The notes below the pieces were generated by a model that was not told where the DNA came from, did not search any database, and was given only the letters and a program-made list of their open reading frames with translations. This document shows, piece by piece, positions 49,253 to 63,395 of a DNA stretch of 64,000 bases. Source of the DNA: Melanocharis versteri (Eukaryota > Chordata > Aves > Passeriformes > Melanocharitidae); NCBI GenBank assembly GCA_013397845.1, contig VZTG01009274.1, positions 483,517-547,516 on the forward strand, read 5' to 3'. Numbering within the stretch: position 1 is the first letter of the stretch; each line of letters opens with the position of its first letter. A program made the translations under genes and the position numbers.

Positions 49253-52200
49253 GACACGTAAGCTATTACCTCAGCAGTAACAACATTCAGCTGGAGTGCC
49301 CCAGAAGACTAAGGAAACAAAAAGCTATGCACTTAAAAATCCATCAAAATGGGAAAATCCAAACGTTTCTCTTCAGCTTTTTCTTCTTGTAATGTAAATA
49401 ATTATCAAAGGCTGTGACCCTAATCCAGTACTTTTGATTTATTCCTTGGAGATAGTACAGATTAATTACCTTGTTATGCAAGTCCTGGGCGATACAGTAA
49501 TGTGCAATAAGAATACTTTAATCGCACAAAAACTGCACTAATAGGCACTTAGTGTGATAAAACACTATATTAACTGCAATGTGATATGGAGGTTTGCTCC
49601 CAAAATGGAATAATAAAACTGTTTATACAGATAACCATTAACAGAAGAGGTGACACAGGGATATCTAAACACAGGCAATATCTAAACAAAACTAAAGTTT
49701 GTAGATTACAACTCAAACTGGATTATATTGGTGCTCCTGCACAAAGAGTAAGTCATCATAGAGATCATCCTTTTATTAACACACACTGCTGAAACCCATC
49801 AGGGAAACATTTATAAATATAAAAACATGTAAGCCTGAAGCTACAGAGCTGGTATTCTCACGAGGAGCAAATGGAAAATGGAAAAACTAATCCTCTCCAG
49901 CATACTGGAGTCTAGGTATGTCTTGGATGATGTACTAGAAGGAAACAGAAGCAGGAGTAACATACAGAGTGACCTTCAACCAAATGGGATTTTACTTGTA
50001 TTTTCCACCCAAGAACAAATGGAAGTTCAAATGAATAAAAATTGAGAATTAAATAGCAAAATGCATCTCACAGTGTCAAGCTATGCAAATAAGTATACAT
50101 TGATGGCTAAACACTTTTCCATCAAAAGTAGTTTTGCCATCAAACTCCGATTAATAAAAATGATACCTGCCCAAAACTGTTTTCACAATGGAAAAAAAAA
50201 AAAAAGGCTTATTTCTCCCTAATTGGTTTGGTGACTTGAAAAATGGTTAATAAATGACATGCCTTTCCATTATTTCAGATTACTTAAACAAATGTGGTAC
50301 AAAAATCCCAAGAGGCCTTGTTATCTGTTTAATAATGAAAAAGCTTTACAGATCAGACCCTGCTCCCACTCAGTACCAAGTGCACCTCATTACCTTCAGG
50401 GGAAATGTGCCACAGTTAGTTGTAATTTATTAACTTTTCTGGAAAGCTTTACTAAATCTAATGGTCATTAGATGCCAGGTTTGAGAACCACATGAACAAG
50501 GCAGCAGTAACCTACGATGACTCTGGTCCTTGTAAGCACAAAAGCATTAGTATTAATTAAACGCCTCCAGACCTCCCTTTCTGCTCTGACTGCACTTGCT
50601 GTCAAGCTAATTGCTTCTCTCCTCCAGCACAGCTTATCGTGTCTGCCCTGCTGCAGAGCAGCCAACTTCATGTTTTCTAAATGGGATGAACAGCCTGCAG
50701 ACAGTAACTCTGATTGCTTCAGATCTTTTCAGGGTTCCTTGTAAGACAATTGAAATATTTTATGCAGACAAAATGATCTTCAAATTTTTCTTCATCTGAA
50801 GTTTTCACACTAGGAAATGAGTTGAATTATAAAACTCAAAATCTCTGTGGCCTTTTTAAAGCAAGAGTATCAATTAGAAAGATGAATAGGAAAGTCTTGA
50901 TAGCAGCTGCCATCACTATTGTGAAACATGAACATTTGCAGGACTTAGAAGAAGGACTTATTTAATACAAAAATTAAGAAGTACTAAAGAATCTAGGAGA
51001 TATGAGTAACAATTATGTTTATAAAAAAAAATCTCGGAACTGCTGGCACTGACTTGTGCTCTATTATTACTTGCTTGACAATCCCACGTAAGAGGATTAC
51101 TGTCTATTTTGGCACGATGTATAACGAGAGTATACGGCACATCACCAAGGGGCTGTATCACACCCACACATATTCTTCAAGTCAAATCTCCCACATCAGA
51201 AAACCACCAGCTGTCAGTTCCCTGAGCTCCACACCATTTTGTTACTCAAGAAAATTAGGGTAAAAAAGCAAAAAAGTCAAGAAGCTTTTTTAATAAGAGT
51301 GCAACACAGACTAAATTAAGGGCAGAATTGCTGTATCATTCTTTAGCCTCCTGCACATAAAAATAACCATGTTGCTCCTCACACTCTGTATCCTGATTCA
51401 ACAGAAAAGCAGCAGACAGCAGCCCAAAGAGCATCCTAAGAGACTCTGACACAGTCACAAGGGTTACGTTACCCCTTCTTTTCTAATGCTATGCTACTAA
51501 TTCTTCTAATATCCCCAAAAAGGCCATGAAAACTGGGATAAATCCAGCGCTAGAAGAGTTGCTTAGCCCCGCAGTTGTATTTTAGAGTAATCCTAATGCT
51601 CAGACCACAAAATAATTGATCTGAGCACCTTATTAAACCAGACAAGGGAAATGTACTACCTTCCTAACATATTGCTCCATTTCTTCCTGCCAGGCACAAT
51701 TAAAACAAAAAGCAGCTGGCTCATAGTGTAGGATGCCTACCTGCTAATATAAACCTCATGGCTATCAAATTCTTCTACCACAACCACTCAGCAGTCCTCT
51801 CACTGTCTGTACCAGTTACATCTACTCCTCCTAGAGGAAAATGGTCAACCTCGACCCAGCAGTTAGTAAAAGATTTCAGTGTGCCAACTTGGGCAAACCA
51901 TGAGATGTTACTTTTCACATATCCTGAAACTGCAACACGTGACAGATCCCCTCCTCAGTCTCCCTAACACTCAAGGTAAGTATAAACACACAATACAAAT
52001 CTGAGAATCAAAACATGGAGATTTCTTGAAAGCGTGGCACTGCATCAGACCCACGGTAAGCTCTTCTTTCTGTAGGATTTAAATTTGGAGTGTGGGGAGG
52101 CAGGGGAGGATGAAGAGGGGAATAAGCATGAAAGGAAGTTAATTATAGATCTATCTGATCATACACAGCTCTCTTTCACCTTATCCAAATACTTAAAATT

Positions 52201-55200
52201 TATTATTAGTTACAGAAGGGAGTAATAGCTGCTCTAATGACAGTGTAGGAACTCTTGAAATTATGTTAGTTCACACATTCCTCCATTTTTCTCTGGTTAA
52301 TTCAATCTCTTATCCTTAGTGAAGCTGCGAAGGCATATATGTACCCAAGGCTTCTGACTCACTGGGCCTAAAAGCTCTTTTCAAGTTCTTTCCCATTAGC
52401 TGGCCTGGGCATTATTAGTCCATCAGTTTTACCTCATTTCTCATAGAAGCCCGATCTTCTTTTAATTATCACAAATGCATGAGGACGGTAGCCTTAACCA
52501 CTCTTTTCATTTTGCCTTTCAAGGCCACATGCATCCCTATTTACTGTCTGTGTCCTACTTGCTTCTAGGTGTCCAAAGCTAGTGCAATTAACCACAAACT
52601 CAGTAAGAACAATAAATGACCCCATCTAAGCAAAAATCAATTGCTAACAAACATAAGGACAAGGAGCAAAAGCTAATGAGAAGTCTTTTTTTATACTTCT
52701 CCATAGGCTGAGTCATAGAGGCACTCCTAAATGCAGAGGGCACTCTGAGAAGTGCTCATCTTCCTCCTCCCAGAGGTTCTGGAGAAGCCATAGGAGTAAA
52801 GACATATTGCCTACTTTGCTTCTGCAGTCAAAGAAATTCACACCAGCCACCTCTATCCTTGACATCATAATCACAATCTCATTAAACTGTTCAGTCACTG
52901 AGGTCAATGACTATATAGAACTCCTATGTAAAAAAATAGTGCAACAGCTACTAAGGAACTATAATTTAGAGTACAGCTCTTCCTTCAAACATCAATTCAG
53001 TCCTCAGCTATGCTTTTGAAAAATTATTTACAGTACGGCATTTTATTACAACAATGTAGTGCTGAGTTCAGAGTCTTTTTACTCTCAATGTGTAACAGGA
53101 CTAATATTCCTCCAGTAACACCATGCAGGTGTGGTAACAAACTAACAGTTATTTGTTTCAGATAACCCCAAAATCCCACTTCTTTCCCTAGGTCATGCTA
53201 TTAGCAGAAGAAACAGTTTTTTGAAATTCTTATTTTAGGCCAATTATATAACTTACCAGATAAATGCCTACATTGATGTGCATCAGCATTACTATACTGC
53301 AGACTCAAAAAGCTCATGTGCTATTTTCTCCTGTGACTATAAAAATTCCCTAGGGATACCTTCACTATTTCTGTCACTAGACAGCTGTATTAAATCAAGT
53401 TGATATACACTGCCCATCATATTTATGAAAATTAGACTCTAATATTATGTAACAAATTTTTTACTTTTTTTAAACGGGAGGATTATTACGAAAGCTATTT
53501 GCACTCTAGGTTACGCTATTCATTAAATCTCTTTTTCTCTCACTGGGATGAATAAAAAGCAGAAACATAAATTTAGATTAAAAAATCACAAAATGAAAAA
53601 CTATTTTGCTACTACTTTTTAAACTCCAGCTACTGAAATGGCAGGCACCAATGAATGGCATGGAGAGGCACTTTGGGCAAAAGTGGAAAATGCTGTTCTG
53701 TGAGGAAGGAAAGTGTGGCAGAAAGCTTTTCTGTTCTCTGCGTTGCCAAAACTCCCCAGCCTTGTTAGGGACTTTCCTGTACTCCACAGACACTTACATC
53801 AGCAGCATCTTCAGCCCTTCCCATGGGCTCCACCTGGAACTGTCCCTGGCAGGTGCCTCCTGACCAGAGTCCATTCTGGCTTTGTCCTTCACTGCCTTGG
53901 ACCACACAAAAGAAACACTGACAGCCCCATGCTGCTGAAGCTTAACCTACTCTTCTCTTTCACTTTTCCTGGGGCTTTTTCAGCTGAAAGTTCCCACCTA
54001 ACCAGCATCCACAGGTTATTCTGCTCAGGAATTTCTCATGGGTTTGACTTCTGAGCATATGAGCTGATTCCTCTGGAGCCTTGATGGAAAATATAGTGTT
54101 TTCAGTTGTTAAACAAAGCAAAATCTCCTGAGTCAACAGCTCAGCTGAACACAGCAATTTCTCTTCAAGTACAGGGAGAGCTTAACACACAGCAATGTCA
54201 GATAATATCTTCCAGTGTATTTCCTTTAGATAGCTGTAGATGCAAATAAGGATTGCTTGACACATTTCGTTTAAGTAATCACAGGTTAGCAGCCACCACA
54301 GCAGAGCTCACAACTATTTCCCTGTCTACTTTGGGTTATCTACAAAAATGCATTACTTGAAATGACTTCTAGGGAGGTCAGATATTCAGATTATAATCTA
54401 ATCAGAGACTGAAAAAAGGAGAAGTAGGAACCAAGGTGTGACTGAAAGCACCTGACTTCAGGAGCACACCAGCACTTTTCAGTGCCTATATGACACCTGA
54501 AGTCAACAGCTGTGAAGAAATCCAGGACAAACACTGGGGTACTGGCTTAAGCATAAAACAGCAAATCAGAAGATATTAGAAGATACACTCAGTTAATATA
54601 TGCATTATCTGAAATACTCTGACTCTAGAGGATTGCTTAATTAATACAGAAAGAAAAGGGTGCAATCACAGGGGAACTCTGCCAGGAGTTAATTTCTGTC
54701 ACTTAGAAGAAGTTGGCTGAAAACAGGTAAATATGGAAAGTTGTCACTTATTTACAAAAGCTTGCTAAATTCAAACAACTGAAGAGCTGGTAGCTGATTT
54801 GAGAGCAGCTGGATTTTAAGAAAATCAATGCTGAAACACTCCTGAGGATTTCATTCTAATCCAGTAAACATCAAAGATAAAAGGTGCAGAGGGCAACGGA
54901 CAGATTGAGGTCCTACTGTGCATGGTGTAATGTAAGTAAAGTGTTAACGTCAATATAAGCAAGGAAAGAAGTGGAAACACTAAAAAAAAATATCCTGGCA
55001 AGCTAATGAAAAGGAAGCAAGCTGCTGAAAAGAAACATGTATTGAAAATGGGGAAGAGAATCAAAGATGAACAGCACAGGAGCATACAAACAGTGGACAT
55101 GCAGTACAGCTTTACAAACACTTCATGTGACACAATTCATGTATCTGCTTGTTCAAATTACAAGGAAAAATATACTTTTTTTTTCCTGACTGTATCTCCT

Positions 55201-57750
55201 TCAAACTCACCACAAAATGTAATTCACACCAGAGCATGATGCTTTTCACTGGTGTAATTTGCCTTTGCTGCCAAGTAAGCTGTTTACCTACATGAGAGTT
55301 AATACTTTCTGATTAGACTATCAGGTCTAATGGCAGCATAAAATAACACTCGAATTTCTGCATCTGCGCTTCCTGATTTCTCAGGTAAGAACAAATTCCT
55401 TGTGGCACAAAAGAAGGGAAGTGGAAAGACCCAGGTTTGTCAGCTCTCTCGTAAATGCTGTGCAGTGTCTAAATTTCTGGCCTCGTGACAGTACAACAGA
55501 TGCCCAAACTCCCAACTGCTCAGCAGCAGAGCAGGACAGAGCCCATACATCTCCACGCTGCCGAGCACTGATATATTTTTTCCCATCACAGGAAATGTCC
55601 TATTTTTTTCTGGGCACTTGGAAGGAGTTGGAGTATAGATTTGGCTGACTCAGGTGAAGTTAGCCTGCACGCACACTGCAGAGCTGTCTGCTGTCGTAAG
55701 TTTGCTAGCTCCAGCCCATGTGCCCAAATCGTCCAACTGAGTTGAGGTAAAAGGATCACGGTGCTTGAATAAAAGCATGGACACCAGGAATCAGAAAGCC
55801 AAGAGTCTGCCCCCTGTGCAGAGCTTTCCCTCTTCCAACTGTGCCATTTCAGAGCTTTCTGATTACAACCCCAATGAGTCTCAGCATCCCTGTAGCTGCT
55901 GAGGGGATTGCAGAGACACCCTTGGACTTGGAGCTGAAATTCTGACAGCTCTGGTCATGATTCACAGGAAGAGAAGTGACCAGCTTGCCCTGCCCTCAGA
56001 GTCCATGTGGCACTGCCCCATCCATCAGCAGCCAAGTCAGAGCTAGTGCTTACTCTGACCTTCCAGTCAAGAGCAGCAACAACTGCCAGACGGGACCAGC
56101 TGAAGTATGTGCCATTTTTGCATGGTAGCTTCTCAATTGTTTTCAAAATGAATAGGAAAGGCATGTAAAAACAACAAAAAAGGAAAACGGAGTTCATTCT
56201 TCACAAGAAACAAGGGTTTTAAATAAAAAATACTTAGTAGGATTAAAAAGAGAGCATGAGAGTTTAGTATGATTGAGTTAGTTCCCTGTTATTTTAGAAA
56301 CCATGGATAAATTCCATTCACCAGCTTTAAAAATCTGAATTTTCAGATGCTGGCCTTCAGGATGAAATAGAAGGCTGAGACTCATTTATATAATTGCCTG
56401 TATTTCCTGCACAACCAAGACAGAAACCCATGTATCTCTTACGACAGTACAGAGAAATCCAGTCTCCTCTCTCTTGACTGCATAAGCACTTTCACAGCAA
56501 TTAAGTCCTCCCAGGTGAGGCGGCCACTGAATGAAAGTTAAGGGAAAATGGATGAAACACAAAGCATCTCTAATCCACCTGCAACAGGAGTAGTTACAGT
56601 GACCCTTTGGAAAACAGTCAGGGTGTCCAGCAGACAGCTAAAGTTTCCAGCCCCCAGGTAATCAGACACTAGATCCCAAGCCTTCAGTTCCTGGCAAAAG
56701 CTACAAACAAGCTGTTACTTAAAGGCCACTTTCATGTCTAGGTTTCCAAGCTGCTCCGGGACCACAGCAGGTGGAGACACTTGTCTGCACAAAACAGCCC
56801 TGCAGCAGAGCTTGACAGAGAAGGGAGCCGCTCTCCAAGAAAACACTATTCCCAAGCAGGTGAAAAGGGCACTGTTAACCTCAGAAACAAAATGCTAACC
56901 ATTCTGACAAATGCTAAGCAAGGGAAACAACTGGGCCTGGGAATTCAGTGAGTTTCAGAATCCTGAATCCAACCCAGTTCTTGTCCTTTAATATAAAAAG
57001 AAAGAGACAATCAGGGAAGCAAGTGCCTAAGTCTCTTCTTGCTCCTAAGAAGGGCAAAGTGCATCTTGCAAGTTACTGGAAATGATGCTTTGTCAATACA
57101 GCTGCTTGTGAACAACGCCATAGCTCATGGCAAGGACACAACTGTAGAGATGCAGAAAGCATCCCTAAGGGACATGACACTGGCAGAGCAAGTGAAGATA
57201 TATCACTCACGACATTAAATCCTGCAGGCAGGAAACTTCAGAGCAAAGGCTGCCCTCCACTCTTCACTGAACTCACTGTATGCACACATTGCTTAAACAG
57301 ACAAAAAAAAACAAAAAACCACAGCTTCTCTAAATTCTATCTAGGATTACAGTACGAAAAAGAAGTATCAGTCCACCAATGGAGCAGAAAACTAAAGTGG
57401 AGAAGAAAAGCAAAATCTATCTTTCTATTTCCTCAGTTATAGGAAAGGACAATAAAACTGCACAGTGCTACTCTAAGTAATTATTAGGAACTGTGCAGGA
57501 AGTGTGCCAGCTGCCTGATCAGCATTTTAACAAAAAAAAGGGATGCTACAGAGCGCCAGAAGCACAATACTGCACCCTCTGAGTGTTAAATCATCTGTGT
57601 GAGAAAGCAGTATAATCCATACGCACAAATAGAGCTGCAGTCATTTCACCTGCATCCCAAGACGCTCCCTACACCCAGCTGACAGCACAGCAAGTTCGGC
57701 CTTCTGCTAGTGCTGCCCAGCAGAGTGTGCAAACAAGACAAGTGTGTGTT

Positions 57751-58300
57751 TCACAGAATCATGGAATCACAGGATATGCTGAGTTGGAAGGGACCCACAA
57801 GGGTCATCAAGTCCAACTCACAGCCCTGCACAGAAGCATCCCCAAGAGTCACACCATGTGCCCAAGAGCATCATCCAAACACTTCTTGAACTCTGTCAGG
57901 CTTGGTGCTGTGACCACTTCCCTGAGAAGCCTGTTCCAGTGCTCAACCACCCCCTGGGGGACCCATTCCCTTGGATCCTGCCACTGGTCACCACGGAGAA
58001 GAGATCAGTGTCTGCTCCTCCTCTTCCCCTCACAAGAAAGCTATAGACTGCAATGATGTCTCCCCTCAGCCTCCTCTTCTCCAAGCTTAACAGGCATAGT
58101 GACCTCCAACACTCCTCACACAGCTTCCCCTCAAGGCCCTTCACCATTTTCATTGCCCTCCTTTGGATGCTCTCTAATAGCTTAATGTCTTTCTAATATT
58201 GTGGTACCCAACAGCATTTAAGGTGAGGCCGTCCCAATGCAGAGCAGAGGGGGACAATCCCCTCCCTTGCCTGGCTGTGCCTGATGCACCCTAGGCTTGT
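57751..58300 (-). mobile_element. CR1 LINE 3' fragment (minus strand)
   Basis: The plus strand starts TCACAGAATCATGGAATCAC, the complement of a CR1 octamer tail. It continues with GAGTTGGAAGGGACCCACAA, TCATCAAGTCCAACTC, CTTGAACTCTGTCAGGCTTG, CCTGTTCCAGTGCTCAACCA, CCTCAGCCTCCTCTTCTCCA and TCCTTTGGATGCTCTCTAAT. All of these are typical antisense CR1 blocks. The minus-strand frame at 57896-58153 holds the remnant LEKRRLRGD from the end of the second CR1 frame. It is 5'-truncated at about 58300. Confidence 0.93.
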
Positions 58301-61300
58301 ACAAAAACGGACCGCTGATGGATCAAGTCTTAGTGCTTGCCTCCAGATAAAACAAGATGTGGCCTTCTCTCAGATAAAGTAAAATCATGTATTTGAGAAA
58401 TAAGCTCGGCACATTTCCCCCTTACAAGGAAAATACAGCAAGCAATAAAAAATACTGGTGAATATGCCCTTTCGCTTCAATTTTGGATTCAAAAAATCTG
58501 CCTCATCACAGGCATGCTGTAAAAATAAACTTACTATTTCTGTAGGGTATACCAACTATAGGGATCAATGCTGAGAAAACCCTGTAGGAAACTAGCCTTT
58601 TTGGATATCAGGAAGCAGGAAGCATATTCCACAAGTAAACCAAAAGTGGTCATAAGTTGAATGGTGTGAATAAAATTAAATGCTGGTCAGCTGTTTCCCT
58701 GCTTCTACACAGTCCCTGCTGCTCAGCTAGAAAGTTGATACTGTCTCAGAAAACCTCAATGACCTTGTAGCATCCACATAGAGGACCTGATGTCCCCGGC
58801 AGGCTCCAGTTCCTGTCTACCAGCGACATCCGTAACCCCAGAAGCAGCCAGACCAAAATGGATCAAAGTGGCACAAAAATCCGGCGCTTCCTACGCCAAC
58901 ATCCAAGCAACGGCACTTTACAGAGCTTGTCTGGCAGCTGGGCTATGCCCTGGGACTCAGCAAGCAGAGGTGGTGGGTTTCTGATGGAGTATGTGAAGCT
59001 ACTCCTCCTGCCCTCTCCTTTCAAGTGGCATGTGGATACAGAGGTAGATTTAACTAGAAATACAATAAATACAATCATCATACATACATATATAAAGACT
59101 TTGGCGAAGCCTATAACAAAGACATGAGGGGTACACAGAATATCTATCTGTAAAAGACTGGTAAGGGGGTGTTTTCCAAACAGAATATAGTCATAGTGAA
59201 ATGGTTTACCTAATGCTAGAAACAGGAACCCACAAACAATCCTCATGAAAACAAAGCAGGAGTCCAAATATATTTTTGAAGCTTGTCTAAATATTTATTC
59301 TTTCTCCAGGTTATGAAATTATTTTACTTCCCTGGCTTTCAGCCATTATCAGTACCAAGCCCATTTGCACAGGTTTATCTAATTTTTCAACCATTATCTC
59401 ATAAAACCTTTATATTTGCATTGTGTAATTACAGTTTGTTCCAAAACCTAGGGACAGTCTGCATGAAATTAAACTGAGACACTTTTCTCATATCATATCC
59501 TAACCAGCCTATAGTATTCTGGAAACGAAAATAAAATATCCTTAGCACAATGACTGATTTGTCCACTAGTCATTTTGCGAGAGTACCGGTAAAAGCCATT
59601 CCTGAATGCTAGAATATTTTCATTAATGCAGTATTTCTGTAAAACCTAATACTGCCTCTCTACGTTGAATTTTTAGGGTAAATTCCTTTTTATAACAATA
59701 TCCACTTGCAAAAGAAGAAAAATATTTAAAAGTTATTCAGGCACTATAATGCCACTAATATAACTTCTAAGTGCCACACTTAGTTTTAAAGAACTGCTTT
59801 TAAAAATCCTGGTATAATCACAAGGCAAACCCATATTTGAGACAAACTGCTGGATCCCTACAAAAAAACCCACAGTGTTTAGAAAAATCACAGTGTTTTA
59901 AGTGCTGGAATTTGACCAGTAGCAGAAACACCATCAAGAGTACAAAAGAAGATTCATTAAGTCCAATTCAACTCCAAATTGAATTGCAATTAATTTAATT
60001 GGATAAATACTTAAAAGAAGAACCTGCACACATCAGGCAGCTGACAACAGACATGCCACGGTACAGCTGAGCACAGAAGGGAGAGACTTTGGAGAAGACA
60101 AAGACCACTTAGTGACTGCCTAGTTTTTACACAGTGTGCAACTTCCCTTTCGGATTATCTGTGATTAAGGCAACTGGTTCTTGCATTTCCTATCCACCTG
60201 TTACAATCACGATTTGCTTCCAAGCCTGATGTCACACATTTCTCAAAGTTAGCATTGGGGCATCAAAGTATTGTCAAGTTTAAGGGGCAGGAGGACCCGG
60301 AGGTGGCACCGCTTCACAAGGAAGAAACACCCCACAGAAGAGCTCACACATTGTTATGCCGGCAGCCCAAATACACATCCCTGCTTGGCACCTTTGTCCT
60401 ACTAAAAACGACATAGCACCTTGTAAACTGGCACCGTGCCATTCTGACAGATGGACTTAAGTGTAGGCAGCCAAGAGACTATGTATAAGCATCAAATATG
60501 TTTTTGAGAGGAGGACTTTCAGCCAGGAATGTTAAAACAGCTGTCCACACTGAGCTTGCATGCCTACACTTAAGAGGATATGCTATCATCACTCGAGCCC
60601 TGAGCTGGATTAACTTGGAAAATAAATAAGATAGCTTCCACAGCCACATAAGGTGAGTTTTTGCAGAATCAGGATTAGTGATACTCAGGGGGGGCTTTAC
60701 TGACCTACTATTAGTGGGCACACTTGCAGGGTCAAAAAGCTCATCAGTTCTGCAGCTCAGTGAACCTTTTATTAGGTGCACAAATACATATATATTTATC
60801 TTCCTTTGGAAGAAAAACATAGAATGCAATACCAGCATGATCATGAACAAACATGTTAGTGACTTCCCATTTTGTGTTCAAGAGTACTTTTTTTATGAAT
60901 TAGCTGTCCTCACTCAAACACACGCATCTGTGTGACTGGGATCTGTTTCACTGGGCTTTCTTCTCTTCCTAAAACCTCAACTGCCATGGCCCACTCCAAG
61001 ACTGTTTGTTAGCTCATGCCTACACACAGACATACATTTTACATTCTGACATCACTTGCATGGTTTTGCCCAGTAACAGAATCACACCACCTGGAGAACC
61101 AGGCATCGTGTAACACAGGACGTGAGGTGGCAGGCCTGCAGAGCCATGCCCGGGCCACTTCTATCCCGTCCCTGCACCTGGCTGGGCTGTCTGCTGCCCA
61201 CAAATCCCTCTCCTCAAGGACATGCAACATTCCAAACCACTGAGAAGATCCAGCAAAAACATGTTTGCTCACATCAATGTGCCAAACAGTGCTCTTTTTC

Positions 61301-63395
61301 TTTCTCCCCCAAAACCTCAGATTTTACTCCTGCCCCTCACAAAGTCACTGGCCTAAATCTAAAGTGAGGCAAATATTTAAACATTAACGAGTTAAAATCT
61401 TCTCAGAAATCCACACTATTTTAAAAAGTTAATATCAAGATTTCCAACAGCAGACAACATTGCTTCTAGCCCTGAGTAGCTTCAAGACTGAATGGAGGTG
61501 ATGGCACATTTTATTCAATGTTTAAACACACTTGGTGTTCATTTTAACCCTCCCTGTGGTCACAATCAAATCACAGGCATAAATTTTTCACGTACTCTGT
61601 AGCTGGGTGTACTCATCTTTGTTCTTCTGAATCACTGAAAATGAACTTCGACTCTACAGGGGTCCTCCCAGTATAGATCAAAGTTGCTTCCAGTGCCTGG
61701 CGGGCACAGGGTCACATGGAGTGCATCCAACTGCTGGTGCCTTTTACCTTTGTTAACTTTGCTGCAATTAAAGTTACCTGAGTCACTTCATTACAATTTC
61801 CTATGCCAGAAGCGCATCAGTGGTAGGCATCATTTCTCCTGCACAGTGAGGATTTCCCCCATCGACCTTGCCTTCCTCTTTGTTGAAGAAAGATTTCCGC
61901 CTCTCACACCATTCACCTCTTTTACCCTTCATTCTTCACCTACAGCATTTCCATTTCCTTTTTCTTTCTTCCATGTTTTTGAGGACTGTGTGAGATCACC
62001 TACTTGCAAAAGTTCCAAACTACAAGTCAGTAACCTCCGTAATGAGATGCTTTCTTTTTTCATACTGCCAATAAAGTCGATGCTAGGTTAATCTTAATTT
62101 CCATACCACTTAACCTTTCTCAGACGGGAGAAGAGAGGGAAAAAACACTCTGTCAAATACTTCATCATGCAGATTAGCAATGCAGTGAATACCTCTCCCT
62201 CCTTCCAAAAACCAGAAGTGCCCCAGGCTTTTTCAAAACACTGCACACAGACCATGCATGGCTTTAAAACGGTTCAGAGAACAGTCTAATTGCCAAAGAA
62301 CAGGTCAAAAGGAATAAAAACATTGATCCGGCTCACCACTTTTGTTTAGTAGAGTAGTTACACACACACCCCACAAGTGTTTTACTTTCATAAATGTGTG
62401 TTTTACATGCAATTATTATCTCCATGGCTATTGTAAAGCCAAAGTAAATCGAACTGCAAATGGTAACGCTGAGTATCCAAAACCCCTTCGCAGCTCTCTT
62501 GGCCCATTAAGTGCCTCTCCCTGTTTGAAAAGAATTTGAAGGGGCATGTAAGGTTCACTCCTTACAGAAGCATGTAAGCTGCTAATGCAAAGTCAGGGAG
62601 CAGCCAATCTTCTTATACATCACACAAACTATCACGATCAAACTCCAACGAAGTTCAGTACCCAGTTATCTGAAATACCCTTTCCTCCCACCATTGCACA
62701 ACTATCAAGAAGACCCGTCTGTACCAGCTGAAAAACATGAGCCAGACTGGACTCTCGTTTCGTTGTGCTCCTTGAGCTACCCTAACCAAACCCAACCCTG
62801 AAGGTTTTACATGCTGGTTTATCGATGGGTTTCTAACTCTGAGATGCCAGATGATGTACCAATGCCAGTCAAAATTCATTGCTAGTTCAAGGCAAATGAA
62901 TGCTGGAAAAGTAAAACGAAGCATGCCAAAAATCTCTCAAAGTACTTATTGAACATTAAGATTATAGAGACTTAGAGCTAAAAGCACAGCAACCAGAATT
63001 TAGAAATATAAAGCTTCTGTGTTAGCAAAAAGAAACTTGAAAAGGTACAGCAAATTTTAACATTGCTTTCTGAAAACGTCACTGGCTACTGCCAAGTGCT
63101 GAAAAGCGTTAGGAAAGACGACTTTCTCTGCTATTCTATTCCCCGTGGAAGAAGGTGTGAGTACAACTGCTTTTAGGCACACTGAGTTAGCTTCACCTGT
63201 TACTACTGTTCACCACGCCACAAAACATCTTAAAACAGGAAAGCATGGCAATTTTACTTCAAAAGGTCGTTTGAAAAGGAAAACTTAGCACAGATGTTGT
63301 TCAGCAGGACTAAGGCAGAAGTACCTGTGACTGGCCCCTCTAAGAGAGATCTGGGGTTCAGCATTCGAAGTACTCAGGTACTTAAGTTGCCTTAC

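Larger units (their letters stand above)
31634..63395 (-). other. SLCO5A1: SLCO5A1 first visible intron (31.8 kb)
   Basis: This intron separates the large first coding exon (donor CTAG|GTAAGG) from the helix 5 exon (acceptor TTTCCTCAG|CC). It holds a CR1 LINE remnant, a tRNA-derived SINE, a minus-strand CR1, an A18 run, a (GA)n repeat, a GC-rich block with a CR1-like tail and several unassigned GC-richer patches (about 44560-44850, 58780-59030). Most of the rest is AT-rich with no visible coding signal. Long early introns of this kind often hold enhancers, but none can be identified from sequence alone. Confidence 0.88.
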
